From Parasulfuritortus sp036391875 (GTDB lineage Bacteria; Pseudomonadota; Gammaproteobacteria; Burkholderiales; Thiobacillaceae): a DNA stretch of 64,000 nt. Below are positions 46,336 through 54,230 of the stretch, one piece after another; the first letter of the stretch is position 1; every line of letters begins with the position of its first letter. The position numbers were made by a program, and so were the translations under genes. Where the stretch lies: contig DASVZA010000019.1 of NCBI GenBank assembly GCA_036391875.1, forward strand, positions 31,885 through 95,884, in the 5' to 3' direction. The notes below the pieces were generated by a model that had not been told where the DNA came from, searched no databases, and worked only from the letters and a program-made list of their open reading frames with translations.

Positions 46336-46983
46336 ATGGAATACGACGACCTGTACGCCGCCTTGCTGCACGAGATGAAAAACAACCTGGCGCTGCTGAC
46401 CATGAGCCTGGACAACATTCCGGCCTGCGGCGACGAACACCACGACCGGCAACTGGCTGCCGCCCGCATGCTGGGCCAGAAGACGGCCGACCGCCTGACC
46501 CAGACGCTGCTGATCTACAAGAGCACCAAGGGCGACATCGTGCTCAGCGCGGTGGACGCCCACTCGCCGGAGGACTTCGTCCACGAGCTCGCCCAGCAGA
46601 CCCGGTCGTTCAACCGAAAGCTCGAGGTCACCGCCCAAGTCGAGGCCGACGTGCCGGCGATCTGGTTCTTCGACCGCAACATGCTGGAGATGGCGCTGCT
46701 CAACGCCATCCACAATTCAGTCAACTATGCCCGGCAGCGGGTCGAGATCCGCGCCGGCCTGAGGGACGGCATGCTGGCGATCTCGATCCGGGACGATTCG
46801 GGCGGCTACCCGGCCCATATCATGGCGGCCGTGACGGAAGGCAAACCGCTGCAAAGCCAGGGCACCGGCCTTGGCCTGCGCTTCGCACGCCTGATCGCCG
46901 AAGCCCACCGCAACGACGGCCGGGCCGGCGAACTGCGCCTGTACAACGAGGACGGCGCCGTCTTCGAGATCCGCGTGCCTTAG
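46336..46983 (+). CDS. small soluble histidine kinase
   Basis: 215 residues. Phospho-acceptor region LLHEMKNNLALLTMSL with His12, then GHKL ATPase boxes LLNAIHNSVNYA, RDDSGGYP and GTGLGLRFA. It lacks any sensor domain, so input must come from a partner, most simply the TPR regulator just upstream. GAGGG precedes the ATG. Confidence 0.88.
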   Translation: MEYDDLYAALLHEMKNNLALLTMSLDNIPACGDEHHDRQLAAARMLGQKTADRLTQTLLIYKSTKGDIVLSAVDAHSPEDFVHELAQQTRSFNRKLEVTAQVEADVPAIWFFDRNMLEMALLNAIHNSVNYARQRVEIRAGLRDGMLAISIRDDSGGYPAHIMAAVTEGKPLQSQGTGLGLRFARLIAEAHRNDGRAGELRLYNEDGAVFEIRVP

Positions 46984-47058
46984 CGGACAACGGTCCGTCA
47001 TAGCAGGCGCCCCATCGGGCGCGGCGAGTGGCCGCTTTCGAGACCGACAGGCGCGCGC

Positions 47059-47637
47059 CTAGGCGTAGTCGGGGGCCGAGGCGGCCGGCTCCAGTTTCAT
47101 GGCCTGCTCGTGGCTCCGGCGGGCTTCTTCGAGCCGACCCAGGCGTTGCAGGACAAACGCGCGCCGTTCCCACATCGCCGCCGTGGCGGTACCGGCGGCA
47201 ATGGCCGGTTCGAGCAGTTCCAACACCTTTTGATAGATGGCTTCGACCCGGACCGAGAGGTTGGCGTCGCTGCAGGCCAGAGCGAGGTTGAAATGCGCGT
47301 CGATGTCATTCGGTGCCAGCCCGCAGGCTCGAGTCCCGACCTCGACGGCTTCGGCGAAGCGTCCCAAACGGCGGCAGGCCTCGCCGTAATTGAGGCAGTA
47401 AAGCACTTCATTCGGCGCCAGCGACAGTGCCTCCTCGAACAACTCGGCGGCCTGGGCAAGACGGCCGGCGCGGATGGCGAACAGGCCATAAGCCGAAAAC
47501 GCGGGATGGAAGCGCGGGGTGATTGCGACCAGGACGCGATAGATCGCCTCGGCCTCGGCGAGGCGACCGGCCTCGGCGTGTTCCTGGGCCTGCCGCAGGG
47601 CGGCGGCATGCTGAGCATGTCCGAATTGGCTCGACAT
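47059..47637 (-). CDS. TPR-repeat protein
   Basis: 192 residues of tetratricopeptide repeats (for example AEAGRLAEAEAIYRVLVAI and AGRLAQAAELFEEALSLAP). No signal peptide. ATG 47637 has AGGAGG nine bases upstream; the frame continues but that part looks non-coding. Partner unknown. The 294 bases between it and the kinase gene at 47932 hold its promoter region and a short inverted repeat (TCACC...GGTGA near 47905), nothing more that I can name. Confidence 0.8.
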   Translation of the reverse strand: MSSQFGHAQHAAALRQAQEHAEAGRLAEAEAIYRVLVAITPRFHPAFSAYGLFAIRAGRLAQAAELFEEALSLAPNEVLYCLNYGEACRRLGRFAEAVEVGTRACGLAPNDIDAHFNLALACSDANLSVRVEAIYQKVLELLEPAIAAGTATAAMWERRAFVLQRLGRLEEARRSHEQAMKLEPAASAPDYA

Positions 47638-47931
47638 TATTGACCGCCTCCTGGTGGGAACAGGAAAGGGGAGTTCGTCCCGATGCGCCGGCGGATTTGC
47701 GCTTCCTTGCTTTGGCGGCGTCGATCTGCCGCTGCACACCTGGCGTTTCCCGCCCGGCTCCACACGAGGCGATAAGCCCGGTTCATTGAGGCATCGTGCT
47801 GCATGGCTTCCCTTGTGACCGTGTCCAGGTCGTCGCTCCACCGTGCGCAGTCGCACGGCGTGCGCCGGATATTGATTTTAGGGAAGGCGCGTTTGCCGCG
47901 GTATCACCGGATCAGGTGACATGGGCGCGAC

Positions 47932-49737
47932 CTACCAGGCGAGCAGGATGCGGGTACCCGCGCCGGACGATTCGATCTCGAGGTTGATGCCGAGCACGTC
48001 CGCGCGCTTGCGCAGGTTGGCGAGACCGCGTCCGCCGACGGCGGCGGCCGGGTCGAAGCCACAGCCGTTGTCGCGGATTTCGATGAAGTCCCGCCCGGCG
48101 CGCAGGCGGACCTCGTCGGCCTGGCTGTGCCTGGCGATGTTGGTGAAGATTTCCTGCACCATGCGCATCAGGTGGAGCGAGGCCGAAGCGTCCGCGCGCG
48201 GCAGCGCCGGCTCGTTGTCGATGTGCCAGTGCAGGGCGGCGCCGCACAGGCACATCGAGGATTCCAGTCGCTCGCGCGCGGCACCGAGCAAGCCGGCGAT
48301 GTCGGCGGCGCTGTCGTCCAGCGAGTCGATCATCAGGCGCAGGTCGTTGAGCGCGGCGCGGATGGTGTCCCGCAGCGGCTGCAGCGATTCGTGCGGCTGG
48401 TCGGTATAGGCCAGGGCGCTGACCAGGTAGCCGCCAAGGCCATCGTGCAGGTCGCGCATGATGCGCTCGCGTTCGCCGAACACGGCCTGCTCCTTTTCCA
48501 GTTGAGCCAACTGGCGGTAGCTGGCTTCGAGTTTTCGGCTCTTTTCCTCGACCCGGCTGTTCAGTTCGGCGTTGAGCACTTCGTATTCGTGCAGCGAGCG
48601 CACGAAGCGGTGCAGCAGCAGGAGGGTGATGGCGAGGCCGAACAGGGCGGAGCCCCAGAAGAACAGGAGCGGCTGGTTTTGCTGGCGCGACAGGAGCAGG
48701 ACGAGCAGGTCGTGGTAGCCGAACAGCGCCGAGCTGGTCAGCGCGGCCAGCATGGCGCGCGCTTCCGTGCCGCCCGGCCCGCGCCCATGGCGGGCCAGCA
48801 TGACCAGCACGTAGATCGACATGAGCACGTAGACGATGTCGAACAGGGCGAAGTGGAACACCATGTGTTCCGGCCCGGCCAGCGCGATCGCGAGCGGACC
48901 GGCCACCGTGGCGGCGAGGCCGATCCGTTCCAGCATGCGCCGCCTGATCCGGACCAGGCGGTGCAGAAGCAGCATCACGCTGTAGACATAGGCGCCGACG
49001 GCGCTGTGGCAGATCCAGGTCCAGACCGGATGGGACACGGGTGGGTACGGCAGGAAAAAATACAGCGCGATGATCGCGCTGAACATGCAGCTCAGCGCGA
49101 AGGCCAAGTAGACGGTCTCATGGCGCCGGTACAGCCAAAGCAGCAGCATGAGGACGGCGAGGCCGACGAGCAGGGTGAAGGTGACGATGGCTGAGGTGAT
49201 CTGCAGGCCGAACCGGGTCCGGTAGTCGCCGCGCAGCTGCTCGGTCGGCCCGATGCGGAACGGCCTGAGCCCGGCGCCGTCGTTGGCGTAGCCGGCGACC
49301 CGGATGTCCAGCGTGTTGCGTCCGGGGTGCAGCAGTTCGGCCGGGAATTCGAAGTAGAGCGGCCGGTTCCAGTTGTTGGCCATCGGCTCGCCGAGACGGC
49401 CGCCGCTGCCGACCGGTCGGCCGTTGACGAAGGCGGCGGCGTTCATGCTGACGTGCTGCAGATAGACCGCCCACAGCCCGGCCGGCGCCGAGGCCAGGTC
49501 GAGGTCGAAGCGGTACCAGGCCTGGCCGCCCATGCCGGGATGGCTGTCGTTCCAGTCGTCGGGCAGTTGGATCCGTTGCCAAGCCGGGTCGGGAAACGGT
49601 GGCGGTGCGTCGCCGCCGGCCATGCGCGCCCAACCGGAGGCGATCCGGATGGTGTCGGGTCCGTCGGCCCGTGCCGCGTCCGTGCCGGCCAGCGCACAGA
49701 GCGCCAGCATGAGAAACAGGATCGCCCTAGCGCTCAT
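47932..49737 (-). CDS. 7TM-sensor histidine kinase, NarX-type
   Basis: 601 residues. Signal peptide, a periplasmic jelly-roll sensor (about 30-175, 7TMR-DISM type), seven membrane helices (about 180-385), a coiled coil, then the HisKA_3 box RIMRDLHDGLGGYL and an ATPase domain (DNGCGFD, GGRGLANLRKRA). Pairs with the NarL-type regulator that overlaps its start by 11 bases. Jelly-roll 7TM sensors are thought to detect carbohydrates or other small ligands; the signal here is unknown. Confidence 0.9.
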   Translation of the reverse strand: MSARAILFLMLALCALAGTDAARADGPDTIRIASGWARMAGGDAPPPFPDPAWQRIQLPDDWNDSHPGMGGQAWYRFDLDLASAPAGLWAVYLQHVSMNAAAFVNGRPVGSGGRLGEPMANNWNRPLYFEFPAELLHPGRNTLDIRVAGYANDGAGLRPFRIGPTEQLRGDYRTRFGLQITSAIVTFTLLVGLAVLMLLLWLYRRHETVYLAFALSCMFSAIIALYFFLPYPPVSHPVWTWICHSAVGAYVYSVMLLLHRLVRIRRRMLERIGLAATVAGPLAIALAGPEHMVFHFALFDIVYVLMSIYVLVMLARHGRGPGGTEARAMLAALTSSALFGYHDLLVLLLSRQQNQPLLFFWGSALFGLAITLLLLHRFVRSLHEYEVLNAELNSRVEEKSRKLEASYRQLAQLEKEQAVFGERERIMRDLHDGLGGYLVSALAYTDQPHESLQPLRDTIRAALNDLRLMIDSLDDSAADIAGLLGAARERLESSMCLCGAALHWHIDNEPALPRADASASLHLMRMVQEIFTNIARHSQADEVRLRAGRDFIEIRDNGCGFDPAAAVGGRGLANLRKRADVLGINLEIESSGAGTRILLAW

Positions 49738-50398
49738 TGAGCAGGCCGAGCTTGACCGCTTGCGCGGCGGCTTCGATGTTGGAATGGACCGAGAGCTTTT
49801 CGTAGATCCGCTTGATGTGGGTGCCGACCGTGTTGCCGCTGATGGCCAGCATCTCTGATATCTCAGTGCGTTTGTAGCCCTTGGTGATCAGGCCCAGTAT
49901 CTCGCGCTCGCGTTCGCTCAGACTGATCGCCGCCTCGGGCTGCGGCATCTCGGCTTCCCATTGCCGGAACTGGCCGAGCAGGAAGCGCGCCACCTTCGGG
50001 GTGATCGGGCTGCCGCCGTCGAGCAGCAGCATGATGTTGTCGGCGATGGCCTCGAACGAGCTGTCCTTCAGCAGATAGCCCTTGGCGCCGGCCTTCAGTG
50101 CGGCCACCACGTGCGTCTCGTCGCCGAACACCGACAGCACCAGCGATTCGGCGCCCGTGCCCGAGTCGTGCACCTTGCGGATCAGGTCGAGTCCGCTGCC
50201 ATCGGGCAGGCCGAGATCGGCCAGCACCACGCGCGGCGACAGCCGGTCGAAGGCGGCGCAGGCCGAACGGAAATCGCCGACCGCGGCGGCCAGCTGCAGT
50301 TGCGGGCTCTGGTTGATGGCTTCGGCGAGACGGCTGCGGGTGGCGAAGTCGTCTTCGACGATCAGCACGGTATTCGTTGCGGCAGGTTCGTTGGTCAT
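49727..50398 (-). CDS. NarL/FixJ-family response regulator
   Basis: 223 residues. Receiver with acidic pair in VEDDFATRS, phospho-Asp in LADLGLPDGSG and Lys in LLKDSS; LuxR-type helix-turn-helix with LSEREREILGLITKG and NTVGTHIKRIYEKL. First gene of a two-gene unit with the 7TM kinase. Faces the same way as draT, 145 bases downstream of the draT stop. Confidence 0.93.
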   Translation of the reverse strand: MTNEPAATNTVLIVEDDFATRSRLAEAINQSPQLQLAAAVGDFRSACAAFDRLSPRVVLADLGLPDGSGLDLIRKVHDSGTGAESLVLSVFGDETHVVAALKAGAKGYLLKDSSFEAIADNIMLLLDGGSPITPKVARFLLGQFRQWEAEMPQPEAAISLSEREREILGLITKGYKRTEISEMLAISGNTVGTHIKRIYEKLSVHSNIEAAAQAVKLGLLNER

Positions 50399-50543
50399 CT
50401 TTTTTGCTGGGCGATAGCCCGCGGCTCAGGTTTTCAGGTCGATCAAATGGCGTGCGGCAAGTGTATATCGACTGCGGCAATGGGTAATCGCGCGCGCTCG
50501 AATACGCATGTTCACGCCGCCGAAAGCGTGCCGAACGTCCCTC

Positions 50544-51377
50544 TCAGGCGCCTTGGCCGACCTCGTAGACGCCGCCGACCACCACATATTCCTCTTCGCC
50601 CTTGAGCATGCCGGGCAGCAGCCGGTGGAAGAAGAATACCTTGGCCAGCGGCACCCGCACTTCCAGGATGATGTCGCCGAATTCGTCGGCCCGCTCCCGC
50701 GCCGGTGTGAACGAGATCAGGCTGTTCATCAGCATCACGCCGCGGCCCTGTCGCATGTCCGACAGTGCCTCGTGGTCGGCCAGCCTGTTCACGCCGCGGT
50801 AGAGCGTGATGTGGGTTTCGCCCGGCCGCTGCCGGCCCAGCTCGTACTGGCAATAGGTGTAGAGCAGGTCGAGCTGCGCCTCCATGGCGTTGGTGCCGTA
50901 CAGGCCCCTGGCGCGCTGCTCCAGGTAATGACGGTAGGTCTCGCCCGACGGGTCGCGGATCGGCCCTGCGTGGTAACGGGGCAGCAGGCCGAAACGCGAC
51001 TCCACCCAGCCCTTCAGCACCGCCCCTTCCAGGCCGTCCGAATCGAAGGCCCAGCCACGCACCATGCGCAGGTAGCTGGCCTTGGCCCGGGCGCGCGGCG
51101 TCGCCTTGGAAAAGCCCGCCTCTTCCGGGTGATCGATGCTGAATTCGGCCGCCATGTGGCGCATGAACAGGCCGGCCCGCTCGGCCGGATCGGTCATGCC
51201 GTCCAGGCGCCGGAACAGGTGCTGGTGCAGTTCCACGACGCCGTCCAGGGCCAGCGGCACGGGGTGGCGCTGGTAGGTCAGGCTGCCCAGGATGGCCGCC
51301 GGCAGGGAACAGCGGTTGATGGGCAGGCGCGCTTCGCGCGGCAGCGGGATGGGAAGGTCGGTTCTGGCAATGGGCAC
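50544..51377 (-). CDS. draT: NAD+-dinitrogen-reductase ADP-D-ribosyltransferase DraT
   Basis: Transfers ADP-ribose from NAD to NifH Arg101 and switches nitrogenase off in ammonium or darkness/energy stress. 277 residues. The N-terminal block NRCSLPAAILGSLTYQRHPVPL and the ADP-ribosyltransferase pieces YRGVNRL and NSLISFTPAR match the family. The GTG at 51377 has no clear ribosome site, so the exact start is uncertain. It is divergent from nifH and could share the NifA site at 51472. DraG is encoded at 25960. Confidence 0.92.
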   Translation of the reverse strand: MPIARTDLPIPLPREARLPINRCSLPAAILGSLTYQRHPVPLALDGVVELHQHLFRRLDGMTDPAERAGLFMRHMAAEFSIDHPEEAGFSKATPRARAKASYLRMVRGWAFDSDGLEGAVLKGWVESRFGLLPRYHAGPIRDPSGETYRHYLEQRARGLYGTNAMEAQLDLLYTYCQYELGRQRPGETHITLYRGVNRLADHEALSDMRQGRGVMLMNSLISFTPARERADEFGDIILEVRVPLAKVFFFHRLLPGMLKGEEEYVVVGGVYEVGQGA

Positions 51378-51471
51378 CCGCGTTTTTTATCTGCCCGCGC
51401 CGATCTTGTCTACTGCCTGGGCCTTTCCTGAGACGCCGTGCCATCGGTCGCGCCCGATCCCGGAATTTCCT

Positions 51472-51487
51472 TGTCGCCACCCTTACA
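51472..51487. promoter_or_regulatory. NifA upstream activator site of nifH
   Basis: Exact TGT-N10-ACA about 125-140 bases before the expected nifH transcription start. A second, one-mismatch copy (TGT-N10-ACG) lies at 51501-51516. The site is also 95 bases before the draT start on the other strand. Confidence 0.78.
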
Positions 51488-51553
51488 AAGACTAGGGCTT
51501 TGTCGCGACAGACACGCCCACCGCAACCGACAATTCAAATAATTTCATTTATC

Positions 51554-51566
51554 AATCAACAAGATA
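51554..51566 (+). promoter_or_regulatory. IHF-like site in the nifH promoter
   Basis: AATCAA-N4-ATA within an AT-rich island (about 51535-51577), the same pattern and relative position as before nifB. It sits between the NifA site and the sigma-54 promoter, where IHF bends nif promoters. Confidence 0.5.
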
Positions 51567-51583
51567 ACAAACACAAACAGGAC

Positions 51584-51599
51584 TGGCACAGCCATTGCG
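51584..51599 (+). promoter_or_regulatory. sigma-54 promoter of nifHDK
   Basis: TGGCAC-AGCCA-TTGC, a perfect match to the -24/-12 consensus. Expected start near 51610, giving a leader of about 54 bases before nifH. Confidence 0.95.
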
Positions 51600-51663
51600 A
51601 CATAGGGACTGCGAGCGAACATGCCTTCGCACCCTTTATGTGACGTGTCAGAGGAGAATCAAG

Positions 51664-52554
51664 ATGGCTTTGCGTCAATGTGCTATTTACGGCAAGGGCG
51701 GTATCGGTAAGTCTACGACCACCCAGAACCTGGTTGCTGCCCTCGCCGAGGCCGGCAAGAAAGTGATGATCGTCGGTTGCGACCCCAAGGCCGACTCCAC
51801 CCGTCTGATCCTGCACGCCAAGGCTCAGAACACCATCATGCACCTGGCCGCCGAAGCCGGTTCCGTCGAAGACCTGGAACTGGAAGACGTGCTGAAGGTG
51901 GGCTACGGCGGCATCAAGTGCGTCGAATCCGGCGGTCCGGAGCCGGGCGTCGGCTGCGCCGGCCGCGGCGTGATCACCGCCATCAACTTCCTGGAAGAGG
52001 AAGGCGCCTACGAGGAAGACCTCGACTTCGTGTTCTACGACGTGCTCGGTGACGTGGTCTGCGGCGGTTTCGCGATGCCCATCCGCGAGAACAAGGCCCA
52101 GGAGATCTACATCGTCGTGTCCGGCGAAATGATGGCCATGTACGCCGCCAACAACATCGCCAAGGGCATCGTGAAGTACGCCAACTCCGGCGGCGTGCGT
52201 CTGGCCGGCCTGATCTGCAACAGCCGCAACACCGCCCGCGAAGACGAACTGATCATGGAACTGGCTCAGAAGCTGGGCAGCCACATGATCCACTTCATCC
52301 CCCGCGACAACGAAGTCCAGCGCGCCGAAATCCGCCGCATGACCGTGATCGAGTACAACCCGGAAGCCAAGCAGGCCGACGAGTATCGTGCCCTGGCCCA
52401 GAAGGTCATGCACAACAAGAACCTGGTGATCCCCACCCCGATCACCATGGACGAGCTGGAAGAAGTGATGATGTCCTTCGGCATCCTGGAAGAGGAAGAC
52501 GAGTCCATCGTCGGCAAGACCGCCGCCGAACTCGCCGCTGCCGCCGCGGCTTGA
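51664..52554 (+). CDS. nifH: nitrogenase iron protein NifH
   Basis: 296-residue dinitrogenase reductase, homodimer with a bridging 4Fe-4S cluster. P-loop GKGGIGKST, cluster Cys in CAGRG and in DVVCGGFAMP, switch II region DVLGD. Arg101 in GCAGRGV is the DraT target. GAGGAG precedes the ATG. It reads as a high-expression gene, with a distinct pyrimidine-ending codon bias compared with neighbours. The Ala-run C-terminus is normal for the family. Confidence 0.99.
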   Translation: MALRQCAIYGKGGIGKSTTTQNLVAALAEAGKKVMIVGCDPKADSTRLILHAKAQNTIMHLAAEAGSVEDLELEDVLKVGYGGIKCVESGGPEPGVGCAGRGVITAINFLEEEGAYEEDLDFVFYDVLGDVVCGGFAMPIRENKAQEIYIVVSGEMMAMYAANNIAKGIVKYANSGGVRLAGLICNSRNTAREDELIMELAQKLGSHMIHFIPRDNEVQRAEIRRMTVIEYNPEAKQADEYRALAQKVMHNKNLVIPTPITMDELEEVMMSFGILEEEDESIVGKTAAELAAAAAA

Positions 52555-52562
52555 TGTTGTAA

Positions 52563-52599
52563 GGCCCCCGCCCCAATCCCCCCTCGTGGGGTGGGGGCC
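52563..52599 (+). other. strong hairpin between nifH and nifD
   Basis: GGCCCCCGCCCC pairs with GGGGTGGGGGCC (12 pairs, one G-U). There is no T-run, so it more likely stabilises the nifH 3' end or dampens readthrough than fully terminates. That fits the usual excess of NifH over NifDK. It is followed by the leader element shared with nifK. Confidence 0.8.
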
Positions 52600-52603
52600 G
52601 CCC

Positions 52604-52637
52604 GATCAACCCAACATGCTGTCCGCGGATTGGCGGC
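52604..52637 (+). repeat. leader element before nifD (copy 1)
   Basis: GATCAACC, eight variable bases, then TGTCCGCGGATTGGCGGC, ending about 20 bases before the nifD ATG. The same arrangement occurs before nifK at 54178-54212 with one mismatch in the 18-base part. The core can fold as CCGC-loop-GCGG. Function unknown; a binding site for an RNA or protein regulator is possible. Confidence 0.7.
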
Positions 52638-52656
52638 GGCGTGAAAGGAGAACGAA

Positions 52657-54141
52657 ATGTCGAACCTGACCCGTGAAGAGACCGAAGCCCTCATCGCCGA
52701 GGTGCTGGAAGTCTATCCCGAGAAGGCCAAGAAGGACCGCGCCAAGCACCTGGCCGTCAACGACCAGAGCCTCGAGCAGTCCAAGAAGTGCATCACCTCC
52801 AACCGCAAGTCGCTGCCCGGCGTGATGACCATCCGCGGCTGCGCCTACGCCGGTTCCAAGGGCGTGGTGTGGGGTCCGATCAAGGACATGATCCACATCT
52901 CCCACGGCCCCGTCGGCTGCGGTCAATATTCCCGCGCCGGTCGCCGTAACTACTACGTCGGCACCACCGGTGTGAACACCTTCGGCACGATGAACTTCAC
53001 CTCCGACTTCCAGGAGAAGGACATCGTCTTCGGCGGCGACAAGAAACTGGGCAAGCTGATCGAAGAGATCGAAGGCCTGTTCCCCCTGAACAAAGGCATC
53101 TCGGTGCAGTCCGAGTGCCCCATCGGCCTGATCGGCGACGACATCGAAGCCGTGTCCAAGAAGGCTTCCGCCGCCTTCAACAAGCCGGTCGTGCCGGTCC
53201 GCTGCGAAGGTTTCCGCGGCGTGTCGCAATCGCTCGGCCACCACATCGCCAACGATGCGATCCGTGACTGGGTGTTCGACCGCGAAGGCAAGTCCGCTCC
53301 GGTCTTCGAATCCACCCCCTACGACGTCACCATCATCGGCGACTACAACATCGGCGGCGACGCCTGGTCCTCCCGCATCCTGCTCGAAGAGATGGGTCTG
53401 CGCGTGATCGCCCAGTGGTCCGGCGACGGCACCATCGCCGAGATGGAGAACACGCCCAAGGCCAAGCTCAACCTGCTGCACTGCTACCGCTCGATGAACT
53501 ACATCAGCCGGCACATGGAAGAGAAATACGGTATTCCCTGGATGGAATACAACTTCTTCGGCCCGACCAAGATCGAGGAATCGCTGCGCAAGATCGCCGC
53601 CTTCTTCGACGAGTCGATCCAGAAGAAGTGCGAGGAAGTGATCGCCAAGTACCGGCCGATGGTCGATGCCGTGATCGCCAAGTACAAGCCGCGCCTGACC
53701 GGCAAGCGGGTCATGCTCTACGTCGGCGGCCTGCGCCCGCGCCACGTGATCGGCTCCTACGAGGACCTGGGCATGGAAGTGGTCGGCACCGGCTACGAGT
53801 TCGGCCATAACGACGACTACGACCGCACGATCAAGGAAATGGGCAACGCCACCTTGCTCTACGACGACGTCACCGGCTTCGAGTTCGAAGAGTTCGTCAA
53901 GAAGGTCAAGCCCGACCTGGTCGGCTCCGGCATCAAGGAAAAGTACATCTTCCAGAAGATGGGCATCCCATTCCGCCAGATGCACAGCTGGGACTACTCC
54001 GGCCCCTACCACGGCTACGACGGCTTCGCCATCTTCGCCCGGGACATGGACATGACCCTGAACAACCCGTGCTGGAACAAGCTGACCCCGCCCTGGATGA
54101 AGCCGGCCGAGGAAGCCGCGCCCGAAGCCAAGGCCGCGTAA
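52657..54141 (+). CDS. nifD: nitrogenase molybdenum-iron protein alpha chain NifD
   Basis: 494 residues. P-cluster cysteines appear in TIRGCAYAG, GPVGCGQYS and SECPIGLIGDD; FeMo-co ligands are the Cys of LLHCYRSMNYI and the His of MHSWDYSGPYHG. It pairs with NifK in an alpha2-beta2 enzyme reducing N2. AAAGGAG precedes the ATG. All key residues are intact. Confidence 0.99.
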   Translation: MSNLTREETEALIAEVLEVYPEKAKKDRAKHLAVNDQSLEQSKKCITSNRKSLPGVMTIRGCAYAGSKGVVWGPIKDMIHISHGPVGCGQYSRAGRRNYYVGTTGVNTFGTMNFTSDFQEKDIVFGGDKKLGKLIEEIEGLFPLNKGISVQSECPIGLIGDDIEAVSKKASAAFNKPVVPVRCEGFRGVSQSLGHHIANDAIRDWVFDREGKSAPVFESTPYDVTIIGDYNIGGDAWSSRILLEEMGLRVIAQWSGDGTIAEMENTPKAKLNLLHCYRSMNYISRHMEEKYGIPWMEYNFFGPTKIEESLRKIAAFFDESIQKKCEEVIAKYRPMVDAVIAKYKPRLTGKRVMLYVGGLRPRHVIGSYEDLGMEVVGTGYEFGHNDDYDRTIKEMGNATLLYDDVTGFEFEEFVKKVKPDLVGSGIKEKYIFQKMGIPFRQMHSWDYSGPYHGYDGFAIFARDMDMTLNNPCWNKLTPPWMKPAEEAAPEAKAA

Positions 54142-54152
54142 GCCACACGATG

Positions 54153-54174
54153 CGGGCGGCGGCGACGCCGCCCG
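54153..54174 (+). other. hairpin between nifD and nifK
   Basis: CGGGCGGCG-GCGA-CGCCGCCCG, a nine-pair stem with a GNRA tetraloop 11 bases after the nifD stop. It stands in the same position relative to the leader element as the hairpin before nifD. Confidence 0.75.
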
Positions 54175-54177
54175 ATT

Positions 54178-54212
54178 GATCAACCTAGTGCCCGTGTCCG
54201 CAGATTGGCGGC
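54178..54212 (+). repeat. leader element before nifK (copy 2)
   Basis: GATCAACC, nine variable bases, then TGTCCGCAGATTGGCGGC, matching copy 1 before nifD in both conserved blocks. It ends about 18 bases before the nifK start, next to the ribosome site. Confidence 0.7.
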
Positions 54213-54230
54213 TCGGGCTAGGAGATGAAG

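Noticed and set aside
51430..51446. Possible sigma-54 promoter for draT on the minus strand
   Set aside because: The -24 part is a perfect TGGCAC but the -12 GC dinucleotide is missing (CTCA), so the essential spacing pair is absent.
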